A DNA stretch of 40,045 nucleotides, taken from contig JAJDWA010000019.1 in the NCBI GenBank assembly GCA_022825825.1, positions 1-40,045 on the forward strand, in the 5' to 3' direction. The notes beneath the pieces were generated by a model. That model did no database searches, was not told the DNA's origin, and saw nothing but the letters and a program-made list of their open reading frames with translations. Below, in pieces: positions 17,110-28,800 of this stretch (position 1 is its first letter; each line of letters starts with the position of its first letter). The translations under genes were made by a program, and so were the position numbers. This DNA comes from Candidatus Poribacteria bacterium (GTDB lineage Bacteria; Poribacteria; WGA-4E; WGA-3G).

Positions 17110-17130
17110 ATTCGGTGTCGCGCACCGAAT
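17110..17130. promoter_or_regulatory. Hairpin in the leader of the hydrate-repair operon
   Basis: A perfect 8-bp stem ATTCGGTG/CACCGAAT with a 5-nt loop in the 5' leader, about 41 nt before the first start codon. Possible leader structure; it does not match a riboswitch I know. Confidence 0.35.
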
Positions 17131-17166
17131 AAAAAGTGTCTTGAGTTTCAACTTGAGATGTGATAA

Positions 17167-17195
17167 ATTATAGCAGTCTCAAAAATAGTGGTCAA
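17167..17195 (-). promoter_or_regulatory. Sigma70 promoter of the hydrate-repair operon
   Basis: Minus-strand TTGACC (17195-17190), a 17-nt spacer and a perfect TATAAT (17172-17167). It gives a leader of about 90 nt before the gene at 16662-17069. Confidence 0.7.
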
Positions 17196-17255
17196 CATCT
17201 AACTTGCTCTACAGACTTAATAATAACGTGAGCTCAGGATAAGCAATTTTGGAAG

Positions 17256-17352
17256 CGGTAGGAGCGGTTCCCTAACTGCTCCGTGTCAGACACAAAACGT
17301 GCCTGTCGTTGCCAGGATAAGCCCGGTTCGGTTGGGAAACCGACCATACCGT
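17256..17352. repeat. Palindromic intergenic element, about 97 bp
   Basis: Bounded by CGGTAGGAGCGGTTCCC and its imperfect reverse complement (GGGAAACCGACCATACCG). Same end sequences as at 5571 and 7349. It occupies much of the 367-nt divergent region 17070-17436, in which no gene is seen. Confidence 0.62.
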
Positions 17353-17436
17353 GGTTATTAAAGAATAAAATCGAAGCATGAAGGACTTTATATCTCTTGG
17401 ACCGAGCTCACGTTGATAATATCAAGGAGAACCAAT

Positions 17437-18408
17437 ATGGCGATTTCCATGAACCGTAGTGTAGCGCGGCATATAGCGGAGTCCTTCTTGATGAAAGGCG
17501 GTATGCCGGAAACTGATGCCGCGATTATTGCGGATATTTTGTTAGAGGCTGAACTGCGGGGCAGAAAAACACATGGCTTTATCAGATTACCCGGAATTAA
17601 AAATCGTTATGAGATGGGAGAACGTTCTGAAATCCAAGTAGACAGAGAAATAGGACAGAGCATTCGGGTTGATGGTGGTAACCACCCAGGTTATCTCGTT
17701 GCTTACCGCGCAATGGAATTAGCTATTGATAGTGCAAAGCAGACTGGCACGTGCATAGTTGGTGTTTATAACACATCCCACTGCGGCATGGCAGGATACT
17801 ATGTGGATATGGCACGGAAGGAAAATCTCATCGGAATTCTATTTGCTGATTGTCTACCGCGGATTACACCACAAGGTGGAACTGAAGCGATTTTAGGCAC
17901 AAACCCAATCGCTGTAGGAATTCCGTCCAACACTGTGCCACTCCTATTTGATATGTCCACTGCTGCTATTACCAACGGGGAACTACTTGTAGCGATGCAA
18001 GAAAGGGTTTCTATTCCCGAAAATGTGGCGTTTAATTCTGAAGGAGAACCGACAACATTTGCAGCAGAAGCATTAAAAGGAAGCGTCCGTGCTTTCGGTG
18101 GGCACAAAGGGTTTGGACTCGCTCTCATTATACAAATCCTCGCGGGGGCACTTGTCAATGCTGCAACCGTCCCACCTCCAGGAACAAACTACGGTTTACT
18201 CCTAATTGTCCTTGATCCATCGGTTTTTGTTCCTTTAGAGCAATTCAAAGGTGAAGTAGACAGTTTAATCGAGCGAATTAAGGCAAGTCGACGAGAAGTG
18301 GGTGTTGAAGAAATACTTATCCCAGGTGAACGCGCATATCGCCAACGAGAAAAAAATCTGATGTCAGGGATTCTTTTAGATGAGACACTTTTAAAACAAT
18401 TAACATAA
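17437..18408 (+). CDS. Ldh_2 family (malate/L-lactate/ureidoglycolate) dehydrogenase
   Basis: A 323-residue NAD(P)-dependent oxidoreductase of the type-2 malate/lactate dehydrogenase family, acting on a 2-hydroxy acid. Visible are the helical N terminus, RGRKTHGFIRLPG with the catalytic-type His46, NTSHCGMAGYY, the GTNPIAVGIP segment, FDMSTAAITNG and the FGGHKGFGLAL loop near the C-terminal third. Family members differ in substrate (malate, lactate, ureidoglycolate, sulfolactate), which cannot be settled here. The start is the ATG with AAGGAG 7 nt upstream; a TTG start 24 nt earlier is rejected. It is followed 77 nt later by a Gfo/Idh/MocA oxidoreductase on the same strand, suggesting joint use in hydroxy-acid or sugar catabolism. 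Confidence 0.9.
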   Translation: MAISMNRSVARHIAESFLMKGGMPETDAAIIADILLEAELRGRKTHGFIRLPGIKNRYEMGERSEIQVDREIGQSIRVDGGNHPGYLVAYRAMELAIDSAKQTGTCIVGVYNTSHCGMAGYYVDMARKENLIGILFADCLPRITPQGGTEAILGTNPIAVGIPSNTVPLLFDMSTAAITNGELLVAMQERVSIPENVAFNSEGEPTTFAAEALKGSVRAFGGHKGFGLALIIQILAGALVNAATVPPPGTNYGLLLIVLDPSVFVPLEQFKGEVDSLIERIKASRREVGVEEILIPGERAYRQREKNLMSGILLDETLLKQLT

Positions 18409-18414
18409 ACGTAT

Positions 18415-18473
18415 CGGTAAAGCGATCTTTTGGTCGCACGAAATGTAATTACGATCTACGGATCGCAACGAAA
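18415..18473. repeat. Two small palindromes between oxidoreductase genes
   Basis: The spacer contains GCGATC-TTTTG-GTCGC and CGATC-TACG-GATCG, short imperfect stems of the 'gcgat...atcgc' kind seen in other spacers. They could fold in the transcript linking the two genes. Confidence 0.35.
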
Positions 18474-18485
18474 GGAAATTTGAAT

Positions 18486-19490
18486 ATGGCAACTTTTAAA
18501 GCAGGTATTATCGGTTGTGGTGGACGTGGGCGTGCTCATGCGCAGGGTTATCAGGCATCGGAAGATGTTGAGATCGTCGCATGTTCAGACCCTGTTGAAG
18601 GTGCACGGAACAGATTTGCAGAACAGTTCGAAGGCGCAAAACCTTATGCAGACTACCATGAAATGCTTGAAAAAGAATCGCTTGATTTTGTGAGCGTCTG
18701 TACGTGGATTGCGCTTCATAGGGACATGGTTATCGCTGCTGCCAATAGCGGCATCAAAGCCATCCATTCTGAGAAACCGATGGCACCCACCTGGGGCGAT
18801 GCAAAAGCACTTTATCAAGCTTGTGTGGATAACGATGTCGTTATAACGTTCTGTCATCAACGCCGTTTTGGCGCGCAATTTATTAAGGCAAGACAGTTAG
18901 CGAACGATGGAACTATCGGTGAAGTTAGACGAATGGAAGGTTCCTGTTCCAATCTACTTGACTGGGGAACGCACTGGTTTGACATGTTCCAATTTTATAA
19001 TAATGACGAACCTATTGACTGGGTTATCGGTCAAATAGATGTGACAGAAGAAAAAATCGTTTTCGGCACGCAGGTTGAAACGAGTGGTTTAACATGGTAT
19101 CGTTGGAAAAACGGTGTTGAAGGGTTGTTAACCACAGGTGGTGTTTCACTAAAAGGCTTTGCAAATCGCATCATTGGCACAAAGGGTATTATTGATGTCG
19201 GTGGTGGTGCGCCAGTGCGTGTATTGAGAGAGGGATCCAGTGAATGGGAACAACCTGATCTTAGCGATGTTACGCCTAAAGGCAACGATACGACCCTCTC
19301 CGTTCTTGATCTCATTGACAGTGTTAAGGCTGGGCGTGAGCCGGAACTTAGTGGGCGTAAGGCACTTCAGTCAACTGAACTTATTTTTGCGACTTATCAT
19401 TCCAGTCGAGAGCGTGCAAAAATTACTTTGCCGCTTACTGCAGACGACTCAGCATTATTAACAATGGTCGCAAATGGTGAAATTGGTTAA
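18486..19490 (+). CDS. Gfo/Idh/MocA family oxidoreductase
   Basis: A 334-residue NAD(P)-dependent sugar or cyclitol dehydrogenase-like protein. The N-terminal Rossmann fold starts with AGIIGCGGRGRAHAQGY (residues 5-21), a variant of the GxGxxG dinucleotide motif, and has the HSEKPMA motif near 97-103, whose lysine is typical of the catalytic EKP of this family. The C-terminal alpha/beta domain (about 125-330) carries GTHWFDMFQFY, in which a histidine is expected to act in catalysis. The start ATG has AAAGGAAA 6 nt upstream. Substrate cannot be predicted; the family is large and often part of uronate, inositol or glycoside catabolism. Confidence 0.92.
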   Translation: MATFKAGIIGCGGRGRAHAQGYQASEDVEIVACSDPVEGARNRFAEQFEGAKPYADYHEMLEKESLDFVSVCTWIALHRDMVIAAANSGIKAIHSEKPMAPTWGDAKALYQACVDNDVVITFCHQRRFGAQFIKARQLANDGTIGEVRRMEGSCSNLLDWGTHWFDMFQFYNNDEPIDWVIGQIDVTEEKIVFGTQVETSGLTWYRWKNGVEGLLTTGGVSLKGFANRIIGTKGIIDVGGGAPVRVLREGSSEWEQPDLSDVTPKGNDTTLSVLDLIDSVKAGREPELSGRKALQSTELIFATYHSSRERAKITLPLTADDSALLTMVANGEIG

Positions 19491-19843
19491 TTTTAAAGTA
19501 GTAGGTACGCTCAGTAGATTTAAACAAATACTTGGGCAGGTTGCAAACCTGCCCAAGAAAAATCAGTCATGAAGGTACTCGTGAATAGGTTTTTATCAAC
19601 CTAATTAAATATTTTGCGTCTAATATATCAATTTAATAACCGCCTTATCTGTTATAAATCTCAAAACCGTAGAAATAGATATAGGGACGTGCCAACACTG
19701 TGTAAGACATCACATCATTGAACTGATGCGAGTCAATGTTGTGTTGAATGCTATCTGTGCTAATAAGAAATTAAATATAAATACTTGTGAATTCCATGCG
19801 AAGTTCAAAATAGACCAAACTTCGCGGTAGCGGGGGAAAACGC
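19491..19843. other. Intergenic region before the giant Ig-repeat gene
   Basis: 353 nt without a credible gene. It holds a perfect 12-bp inverted repeat at 19531-19557, then AT-rich sequence. No sigma70 promoter of good quality was found; TTGTGT, 16 nt, TAATAA near 19740-19770 is only a weak candidate. Confidence 0.6.
19531..19557. terminator. Perfect 12-bp hairpin after the Gfo/Idh/MocA gene
   Basis: CTTGGGCAGGTT, loop GCA, AACCTGCCCAAG. A strong GC-rich stem 41 nt after the stop codon. It lacks a T tract on the plus strand, so it is either a non-canonical terminator or a member of the dispersed palindromic family. Confidence 0.5.
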
Positions 19844-22800
19844 GTGTCAAAAATCAAAAATAGTTTATCTGTTCTGTGTTACGACAAAAAGAATACTAAA
19901 TTGCCATTGGGTTTTCGTTGGACAATCTTTCTCATTTTTCAATTGTTTGTTGCGTTGTTAGTTATTCAACCTACCGCTTGGGCAGGACTTGCCAGTCTAT
20001 CTGTAGATGCGGACGGAGATTCGGTTTTTAACGGTGAAAATGAAAAGTTAGTAATCACCTTCGAAACCGATAGTTTTGGCGATGAAACGCAAAGATATAG
20101 TTATACTATTTCTGTGGTTGATAAGGGAAAAATTGACGGAGGCTCTGATCTCCGTAGGAATCAAACTGTACAAGTAATGTGGGATGGAAAGCTTGAGGGT
20201 CAAAATGAAAAACTCCCTGACGGAGATTACACGATTCATGTTGAGCTTGAATCTCCGGGAGTAGAGGAAGAGGTAGAAGATGATGGTGCTGAAGTAATTC
20301 CTGCGCCTACCCAGGTATTGGAACTAACGGCGCGCGTAACATTAGACACCAAAGCTCCGGAAATTTCTATCAGTCTTGTGGATAATGAGTTTTCACCGCT
20401 GCTTAACTCCCTCCCTGTCTACTACAGTTTAGACGAAGATGTTGCTGAAACATTATTGGAATTCCAAAGGATATCTGGAGATACTTCAATTGGTAGTTCG
20501 ATTGCTTTGAGCCAAGAGAGTGGAAGACACACCTATTATTGGAATGGTAAAGATGGAGACTTAAGACCCTTTTCCGATGGTCAATACACGTTAAAACTGC
20601 GGGTAAAGGACAAAGGTGGAAATGAGGCAGTGACTCCTAAAACAGAAAGCATTACGATTGATAGCGAGGCACCGCGGTTTACTGATATCTCGCTAAACGA
20701 AGGAATACCTTTCGTAGATGGCATGTTTGTGAACACGCCAATTCAGACAATCAGTTTTACCGCAGACGCAGGAGGAGGCACGCCGATTGACCTCACTGGT
20801 GATGAGACAAATATACAAATAAAACATGATGCTGACTACATAAATGGCACACTGTCTTATGGGAACAAAGCCACTTTGACGCTTAGTAATTCTCTTGACG
20901 AATCAGCGGAAAACGGAAGCTATGAAGTTACAGTCTCTATTGCCGATAGAGTAGGAAATCTTGCCAAACGACAGTTAACATTCACCTTTGATAACGTAGC
21001 ACCAATCTTCAAGAATGTGGCAACTAACATTGGAGCGTTTACTTCCGGTAGCGGTATTAGAGGGCAGATGAACTTTGTTGAAGCTACTTTAGAAGATAAT
21101 ATTGAACTTAATCTTGACGATTCTACTATTAGGCTTACAGGTCCAAGCGGCTCCCCCGTACTCGGACGTCAAACTCGCCCCTCTAATAATAAAATCCAGT
21201 GGAAGTTTCTGTCTCCCTTGTTAGCAAAAGATGGTCTTCAAGATGGTCAATATACTGTAGAAATTGTTGGGAGCGATAAAGCAGGAAATAAAACCCAACC
21301 AATTCAAATCTCATTTCTCTTTGATAATCTGGCACCGGAACTCGTCTCACTCAAACCGGTGCGGGATGGTGAACCATTTACCATCTTAGGCAATACTGTT
21401 TACCACAATCTACCTCTCAATCAGTTTATTGCCACCTTCAATGATGGTCAATTTGGAACTGGCGTTGTCTTTTCAGGCGAACAGGAACCTACGCGTATTG
21501 TTTTTGGTACACCTAATCCAGGTGGTGGTATTAATGCTATCCCCGGCCAATCGTTTCCAGACACAAATAATAACGTACTAACTTATATTTTAGATTCGCC
21601 GCTCCTGAAAACTGATGGAAGTCAGGATGGGAATTATGTACTTAACGTCACAGCTACAGATTCTCTCGGAAATACCAAGAGTTATACTTACCAGATTGTG
21701 TACGATACACAACTTCCGACTCTTAATACAACAGTTCCTGCGGCTAATCAGACTGTTTCTAATCTATCTGAAGTTGTGATTAAACTGAATGAGACAACCA
21801 GTGGTATTGATTTCGGGCAGAGTATATTCCGGCTGATACGCGGTGTTGGAGCGAATCAAGTTGAAATTCCTGTGAATATTTCAAATAATGGCACAGATAC
21901 TGCTATGCTTGCACTGTTGCAGCCAATTGCGTTGGATGGTTCAGATGATGGCACTTACACAATTGAAGTGACTCCGACTGACCTTGCAGGAAATATTGGG
22001 GCGGTTGTCCGCCGCCAATTCTATCTGGTAAGCCAGACACAGCCGCGAGTACGGTTGACAATCCCAGAAACCGAAACTGTTAATAGTCTCAGTAATATCA
22101 CAGCAGAAATTGCCAATTATATAGGTTCAGGTGTCAATTTTGATGCTTCAACAATAACTGTCAGAAACGCACAAGGACTCATTGTCCCACAAGCAAAAGT
22201 TGAAGCTGACGCAGCAAATAATCAGTTAACTTGGAGCACCGAAGCAACAATCCCACAAAACGGTACTGCAGATGGCGAATACACTATTACCGCAACCTTT
22301 GTGGACTTTTCTGGAAATCAATTTACGCAAAGATTTCCTCTTATATTGGACACCCAATTCCCAGCAATTGACACGGTTGAAGTTGGAACCGACCCGCAAC
22401 GCCAACTTTCCATTGACAGTACTACAGACGTCCCTGAATCGTTTACTCAGATAACTGTTGCATTTGATGAAACTGATGTTGATTTTAAAAACACAGTAGC
22501 TTCTTTAACGGGCCCTGACGGGGATGAAATCGCTCTTCGCCGAAGTAATGACGGTGCCGGCTTATTGACGCTTAATTTCCAAAACTTGGCGAAACTCGGG
22601 ACATATAGCCTTACAGTTACGCCAAGAGACAATATCGGTAATGTTTCTGAAACCCCGTTTATTTATAGATTCCATTTGGACATAGCGGTTCCAGTTGTTA
22701 CAACGGTTTTGATTGGTGGTCAGAGTGGGGCTGTTGTCTATGTTAACGAAAGTGCTGGAGAGATTATAGCAACATTAGCAGATACCACAGGAACTGGCAT

Positions 22801-25800
22801 AGCAGTGGGAGAAGACGAATCCAACATCGTTGTAACCAGCAACATTGGGCTGCAGGTGCCTGGAGTCACAGAAATCAACGCCCAAAATCAACTAATTTGG
22901 CGACCAATAGCGCTTCCAACCGATGGTAGTGCCGATGGTCAATATACAGTTGCTGTTACACCCGTAGATAGAGCCGGACGCAGGGGTAATGTTGCGTATC
23001 GTTCATTCATATACGATACACAAGCACCCCGTATAACTGATGCGACACGCATCACGCTACATCAACCGGTTTCTTATATCGGTGGGAGTTTGACGCATTT
23101 TCAACTTACTGTTGAAGATGTTGGCCCGGCATCGCTTGACCTTGATAATCAAACGATTGTCTTGGAAAAGAAGGATGGGGATGCTGTTCAAGGACAAACA
23201 ACACATGATAGTATAAATCAACTTTTCTTCACGCTTTCTGCGCCTTTACCGACGGATGGTAGTGCTGATGGAGAATATACGCTAAAGGTTGACCTCGTTG
23301 ACAAATCAGGAAATCTATATCAGACGGATCATAACATTTTTTATGATTCTCAAGCACCGCAAATATCATCAGTTTCTCTGAATACTGAGACACCTTTAAA
23401 CCTAACACCGTATCAAGTTACGGATATATCTGAGTCTATCAACAAACTCACCCTAAATTTTGTAGAAGCGACCCGGGTTGATTTTGAGAATACAGTGATT
23501 AGCCTAATAGGTCCGGCGGATACCTCTGTGATTTCGCTCACCTTAGAAAACAACGGTGTTGATCAACTGACAGCGAGTTTCGTCTCTCTAACACAAGGTG
23601 GCTTGTATACATTATCAGTAACACCACAGGATATAGCAGGTAATACCGCACGGGGTGGTGTGCCGTATCTATTCCGTCTTGAGTTTGAAGTTTCGGGGTT
23701 ATTGTCTGTGGAAGCAAACACAGTAGATACTTCGGTAGCGCTTAACCAGCACGAGATTGTTGAGATTTCTGCGCCTATCAACAGCCTGACACTTAACTTC
23801 ACAGATGCAATGCGGATTGACTTCAAAAATACCAGAGCCGTATTGACAGGCCCTCCTGATGCACAAGAGATTTCCATTACCCAAGAAGATAATGAGGATT
23901 CTCAGTTAATAGTTCGTTTTATTTCTTTAACACAAAGTGGGCTCTATACGCTTACTGTCACACCGCAGGATAGATCGGGTAATGTTGCGCAAAGTGCTAT
24001 TCAATACCAGTTTAGACTTGATATCGCACTCCCAGCAGTCAGTTCTGTTCTTATTGATGGAAAACTTAGTTCTGCAACCTACGTCAATAGTGGAGATGTT
24101 AATATCGTCGCTACGTTCACAGAGCCGACCGGCGTCGGTTTAGCATTAGATGATAACGGATCAACTATTGTCGTTAGTAATGCTGATGGGCTTCCTGTAT
24201 CTGGTGCTACTACCTCCAATGGAACAGACCAGTTGACTTGGACTCCCACAGCACTTCCAACCGATGGTAGCGCTGATGGAAAATATACAGTTGCTGTTAC
24301 GCCAGTAGACAAAGCCGGACGCATGGGTGATGTCGCGTATCGTTCATTCATATACGATACACAAGCACCTCGTATAACTGATGCGACACGCATCACGCTA
24401 CATCAACCGGTTTCTTATATCGGTGGGAGTTTAACACATTTCCAGTTTTCCATTGAAGATGTTGGTCCAGCATCGCTTGACCTTGATAATCAAACAATCA
24501 GTCTGCAAAAGAAAAATAGTGATGCAGTTCTGCTGGGACAAATAACACATGATGGAGTAAACCAACTCTTTTTCACCCTTTCCAGCCCTTTACCGACAGA
24601 TGGTAGGGCGGACGGAGAATACGTTCTAACCGTTAACCTCGTTGACAAAGCAGGTAATCCGTATCGGGTTGAACACGACATTTTTTACGATTCTCAAGCA
24701 CCGCAAATATCTTCAGTTTCTCTGAACACTGAGACGCCTTTGAACCTCACACCTTATCAAGTTACTGATTTATTTGAATCTATTAACAAACTCACTCTAA
24801 ATTTTGTAGAGGCAACCCGCGTTAACTTTGAAGATACGGAGATTACTCTAACAGGTCCAGGTCCCTCTGTGATTCCGCTCACCTTAGAAAATAATGGTGT
24901 TGATCAACTTATAGCAAGTTTCGTCTCTCTAACACAAGATGGTTTGTATACATTATCAGTAACACCGCAGGATATAGCAGGTAATACCGCACAAGGTGCG
25001 GTTCTTTACCCGTTTCGTCTTGAGTTTGAAGTTCCTGGGTTATCATCTGTGAAAGCAAACACAGCAAACGCTTCAGTTGATCTCACGGCTTACGAGACTA
25101 TTGAGATCTCTGAATCTGTCAGTAGTTTCACACTTCAGTTTACAGATGCAACGCGTGCAGACTTTGAAAATACTATTGTGAGATTAGTTGCTGAAAACGG
25201 ACAAGAAATACCTGTCACACTTGAAGATCGTGAAGGGGCTGCGTTGATAGTTCGCTTTGTCTCTCTAACTCAAAGCGGGGTCTACACGCTTGCTGTCACA
25301 CCGCAGGATATAGCAGGTAATACCGCACAAGGTGCGGTTCTTTACCCGTTTCGTCTTGAGTTTGAAGTTCCTGGGTTATCATCTGTAAAAGCAAACACAG
25401 CAGATACTTCGGTAGCGCTTAACCAGCACGAGATTGTTGAGATATCTGAATCCGTTAGCAATCTCACACTTGAATTTACAGATGCTACGCAGATCGACTT
25501 TGTGAATACGAGGGTAACACTGACGGGACCAGACAGACAAGAGATACCTATCACCCTTGAAGACGACGAGTCTCAGTTTGTGGTTCGTTTTGTTCCTCTA
25601 ACACAGCGCGGCGTATATACACTCGCCGTGACACAGCAAGATAAGGCAGGAAATGTTGCTCAGAGTGCTACTCAATACCAATTTAGACTTGATACTGCCC
25701 TCCCAGCAGTCAGTTCAGTGCTTATTGATGGAAAACCAGGATCGGCTGTTTACGTGCGCAACTCTACTCTGAGAATAGTTGCTACAATTACCGATCCTAT

Positions 25801-28800
25801 CGGTGTAGGTGTGTTGTTAGGGGACGAGGGTTCCACTATTACGGTTACCAATCCCGAAGGTCTTGCGGTATCCGGCACAACTACCTCTAATGGAACAAAC
25901 CAGTTGACCTGGACCTCCACATCGCTCCCAACAGACGGGACTGCCGATGGGCGTTACACCGTTGCTATAACACCGGTGGATAAGTCTGGTCGATCAGGCA
26001 AAGTCATTAACCGACAGTTTGTTTATGATACACAGGCACCACGAATTACTGCTGCATCTCCAATAACATTACATGCTCCAGTATCCTATATTCGGAGCGG
26101 GGTAGATGAGTTCGTTCTCACCATTGAAGATGTGGGACCTGCAGATCTCGATTTAGCTTCTCAAGTTGCAGCGTTGATGGATGCCACAGAAAAACCTGTT
26201 TCCGCCACGCTGACGCGTGATGAACTCACAAATCAATTATATCTCACGCTTTCCAAACCGTTCGCCAGTGACGGAAGTGTGGATGGTGCTTATTCGTTAA
26301 ATGTCCATTTAATAGACAAGGCAGGCAATACCTTGACCTCTCGTTTTTCACTTGTTTACGATTCCAAAGCACCACAAGTATCATCAGTTGAAGTAAGCGC
26401 TGCTGCCGGCACTCCTATGCCACTTGTTCAGAATGAGGTTACCGAACTTTCTGAATCAATCAACACTATCACGATTAAATTTGCTGAAGCAACGCTTGTT
26501 AACTTTGCGAATACGCAAATATCATTGCTTGATCCAAACGATCAAACAATTCCACTTACCAGAGAAGATGATGGTATTTCTCACATGACACTGAGTTTTG
26601 CTGATTTAACGCAGAGCGGTCAGTACACTTTATCCGTGACTCCACAAGACATAGCGGGAAATGCTGCACAAAGTTCAATGCAATTCGCGTTTAATCTTGC
26701 GTTTGTTCTTCCAGGAGTGGAATCTATCATTATCGGTAATACTGTCACATTGGGAAGTGGAGATATTGCTTATGTCAATGCAAACAATTTGCAGATTGTA
26801 GCTAACTTGCTTGACCCAGCAGGCACAGGATTATCTTTTGATACTACTACTGGGTCAGCCTTACAGGTAGCAACTCTTGATAACGTAATTGTCCCAGGAA
26901 GTATTGCTACAAATGGAACGGACGTAATTGTTTGGGAACCGGTAACACTGTCCAATGATGGAAGTTCCGATGGGCGATACGCTGTATATGTCACACCCGT
27001 CGATAAAAAAGGACGTGAGGGCAATACTATCTATCGTGAGTTCGTTCTTGATACGCAAGAACCAGAGATAACGGATGCTGATCCAATTGATTTAAGCCAA
27101 CCGATTTCATATATTGGCGATAGTTTAACACAACTCCGATTCACAGTTCAGGACGTTGGGCCCGCAGACTTAATGCTTGAAGATCAGAAAATAGGTCTCC
27201 GCAATCAGAATGGGACTATTATTCCGACAAAATTAACAAATGATTCTAACAATCAACTATTCCTCACACTTGATGAGCCATTACCGCTTGATGGTAGTAG
27301 GGATGGCGAATACATTGTTGTAATCGCGTTTTCTGATAAAGCTGGGAATGTTCTCTCTGTTGAACACCCTATAATCTACGATACACAAGCGCCAACCCTT
27401 GTCAGCACAGTGCCCGCTGATAATGCGCAGCTCACTGAAGATATAGCGCAAATACAGGTAAATCTGAATGATGAAGGCGGAAGCGGTATAGATTGGGATG
27501 TAACAACAGTAACACTGGTTGACCCGAATGGAACAGAAATCTCTGGCGAACTTACCAGTAATGGTAAAACGCAGCTGATACTTAAGACGAATCAACTTGT
27601 GGCAGATGGACGCTATACTATTCGTGTTCAAGCTATAGACAGAGCAGGGAATGGAAGTAAATCTGTTTTTGAAACGGATTTCTTACTATCCAGACTCTTA
27701 CCAGATGTCATTTCTACATCACCAAGTACTGCCCCAAAAGATGAAGCGTATACAAATGAGAAAATTGAAGAAATTGAGGTAATGCTTGAAACAGAAGATG
27801 TAAATCACCTTTCAACGCTTCGCTTGCTGAATTCTGAAAATCAAGTGATCGCAGGACAACAGTCTCGGGAGTCTGATCGGTTAATCTATTCGCTTGTTCG
27901 TCCGCTTGCAACAGATGGGTCTGAAGACGGTGTTTACACCATTGAGTTTACACCAATTAGTGCGTCTGGACGTAGCGGTGAAGTTCAGCGATTGACCTTC
28001 ACCTACGACACGCAAGTGCCTGAAGTTGAACGTGAGACGATAAATCTGATTGTTTCAGAACCCGATGTCAATAATTCCTTGATAGAAATTCGCGTTACGC
28101 TTACGGATAATCAAGCCGGAATTGATTGGGAAAACCTTGATGAAGAATGGTTGGACTTTGAACGACTTTCACCGAATGCGGCTGAAATCGCGGGGCGTGT
28201 ATCTTATGAGACCGGGGAGCAAGACACCCTTATTTTCCGGCTTACCGTTCCACTTGCAGATGACGGTTCTGCAGATGGGGAGTACCGCGTTACCGTTACG
28301 CCCATAGATAAGGCAGGGAATGAAGACGAAGCTTACAAAGAGGTATTTACCTACGATACAAGTCCACCAGTGATTGATCCGAACTCACTGCTTATTAATG
28401 ATGCGCCACTGCTTACAGACATTGATGTGGAGGATTATCCAAGCGCAGTTTCTACAACTGGCGGTGTTGTCATCCAGGCGAATGTCTCTGATGCAGGGTT
28501 GGGTGTCGATCTATCACGTTCGCAAATCGTTGTTAGGAATCCTAATGGTGAAGAAATTTCCGGGACTACTCGACAGAACGGTGTTGATACAATTGTTTTT
28601 AAATCAGATGGATTGAATGTTGAAGGCAGATATAAGGTTGCAATTACCGGTATTGGGAATGACTCTGAACTACTCGGATTTGTGCCTAAAGGTTCAATCA
28701 CAACTGAATTCCTTTATGAAACCACAGCACCGACTGCTGTTTTAACCAACGATGGTGGTAAAACTGAGTTTACCGATGAAGCAGTGCCTTTTGAAGGAAC

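Noticed and set aside
19844..19970. Possible later start of the giant gene nearer to the hydrophobic segment
   Set aside because: No in-frame ATG, GTG or TTG with a good Shine-Dalgarno was seen there; the GTG has GGGGGA at good spacing and long n-regions occur in large exported proteins.
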